Of a stretch of 6,110 nucleotides of DNA, positions 5,231 through 6,110 are shown piece by piece; the first letter of the stretch is position 1, and each line of letters starts with the position of its first letter. The position numbers and the translations under genes were made by a program. Under the pieces are notes generated by a model. That model was not told where the DNA came from and searched no databases. It saw nothing but the letters and a program-made list of their open reading frames with translations. Source of the stretch: Gammaproteobacteria bacterium (GTDB taxonomy: Bacteria; Pseudomonadota; Gammaproteobacteria; JAURND01); contig JAURND010000023.1 of assembly GCA_030830425.1 (NCBI GenBank), positions 1 through 6,110 on the forward strand, in the 5' to 3' direction.

Positions 5231-6110
5231 ATGAATTTAAATTTTCTAGAATTTGAACGCCCCATCGCAGAATTAGAAGCTAAAATCGAAGAACTAAGAC
5301 GCGTTGGCGTTGAAACTGATTTAAATATTTACGAGGAAATCTCACGCCTAGAAACCAAAAGCAAAGAACTCACGCGAACCATTTTTGAAAAGCTCACGCC
5401 ATGGCAAATTGTGCAAATGGCCAGGCACCCACTACGACCCAATTTTCTAGAATATGTCTCCCGCATTTTTACTGATTTTGATGAACTCTCTGGGGATCGT
5501 CATTTTTCAGAAGGATTGGCCATTGTCGGTGGATTAGCGCGTTTAAATGAAACCCCTGTCATGATTATCGGCCAGCAAAAAGGTCGTCAAACCAAAGAAA
5601 AATTAGAACGCAACTTTGGCATGCCAAAACCGGAAGACTATCGTAAAGCACTACGCCTCATGAAAATGGCTGAGCATTTTAAGCTACCCATTATCACCTT
5701 GATTGATACCCCTGGCGCCTACCCGGGTATCGATGCAGAAGAACGCAATCAAAGTGAAGCCATAGCCCGTAATTTGTTTACCATGTCTCGCCTGAAAACA
5801 CCCATACTATGTGTGGTCACCGGAGAAGGTGGGTCTGGCGGTGCTTTAGCCATAGGCATCGGTGATCGCGTTTTAATGCTGCAATATAGTATTTATTCTG
5901 TCATCTCACCAGAAGGTTGCGCTTCTATTTTATGGAAAAGCGCTGAAAAAGCAGATGAAGCTGCCAATGCGATGGCAGTCACCGCCTGTGCATTACACAA
6001 ATACAAACTCATCGATGAAATTATCCCTGAACCTTTAGGCGGAGCACACCGCGATATAAACCAAATTGCAGAGACCATAAAAAACACACTATTTATGCGA
6101 CTCACTGAAT
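5231..6110 (+). CDS. accA: Acetyl-CoA carboxylase carboxyltransferase subunit alpha (3' truncated by window)
   Basis: AccA pairs with AccD to form the carboxyltransferase that transfers CO2 from carboxybiotin on AccB to acetyl-CoA, giving malonyl-CoA for fatty-acid synthesis. The ATG at 5231 opens a frame with no stop to the window end, giving 293 full codons; the family is usually about 317-320 residues, so roughly 25 are missing to the right. The start [19 protein letters not shown] is typical, with an N-terminal helical region of about 50 residues. Core motifs are [23 protein letters not shown] (159-166), the oxyanion-hole segment [12 protein letters not shown] (198-209) and [10 protein letters not shown]. 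No strong ribosome binding site precedes it, and the 12-nt distance from the mdh stop suggests translation coupled to mdh. The truncation is only the window edge. Confidence 0.96.
   Translation, partial: MNLNFLEFERPIAELEAKIEELRRVGVETDLNIYEEISRLETKSKELTRTIFEKLTPWQIVQMARHPLRPNFLEYVSRIFTDFDELSGDRHFSEGLAIVGGLARLNETPVMIIGQQKGRQTKEKLERNFGMPKPEDYRKALRLMKMAEHFKLPIITLIDTPGAYPGIDAEERNQSEAIARNLFTMSRLKTPILCVVTGEGGSGGALAIGIGDRVLMLQYSIYSVISPEGCASILWKSAEKADEAANAMAVTACALHKYKLIDEIIPEPLGGAHRDINQIAETIKNTLFMRLTE

Noticed and set aside
5893..6105. 70-codon - strand ORF inside accA
   Set aside because: It lies opposite strongly conserved AccA coding sequence and is a shadow frame.

Overview
The window looks like chromosomal DNA of a gammaproteobacterium with modest GC content, most likely of the Legionellales (Legionella/Coxiella) type. 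Three observations support this: a typical gammaproteobacterial NADP isocitrate dehydrogenase; a malate dehydrogenase of the 'cytosolic' (group 2) form that Legionella and Coxiella relatives use; and intergenic DNA crowded with short palindromic repeats. The placement comes from remembered protein patterns, not from a search.

Layout. Positions 1-346 are mostly non-coding. They hold a degraded palindromic repeat, one copy of a 34-nt dispersed repeat and a hairpin just upstream of icd. icd (347-1603) is complete. Positions 1604-1857 are a repeat-filled spacer with two different palindromes and the second copy of the 34-nt repeat, so icd is bracketed by direct repeats. A 59-codon small membrane-protein ORF (1858-2037) overlaps the start of dsbD (2018-4042) by 20 nt. 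A 51-bp-period palindromic repeat array (about 4035-4152) supplies the dsbD stop codon. mdh (4229-5218) and accA (5231 to the window end, 3' truncated) follow with a 12-nt gap and probably form an operon.

Roles. Icd and Mdh are TCA-cycle dehydrogenases. AccA is half of the carboxyltransferase of acetyl-CoA carboxylase, the entry to fatty-acid synthesis. DsbD carries electrons from cytoplasmic thioredoxin across the inner membrane to periplasmic thiol-disulfide proteins. The neighbours are housekeeping genes and show no obvious functional link with dsbD.

Main discovery. Inside dsbD, in the N-terminal periplasmic domain just before its catalytic cysteine pair, is an in-frame insertion of about 70 extra residues. 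Its core (2449-2574) is a 126-bp imperfect palindrome, with both outer arms and an inner hairpin centred on the same point (between 2511 and 2512). Its right arm also occurs as a 36-nt exact direct repeat at 2401-2436. All spacings (72, 126, 129 nt) are multiples of three. This closely resembles the Rickettsia palindromic elements known to insert in frame into protein genes, but here it appears to be in a gammaproteobacterium.
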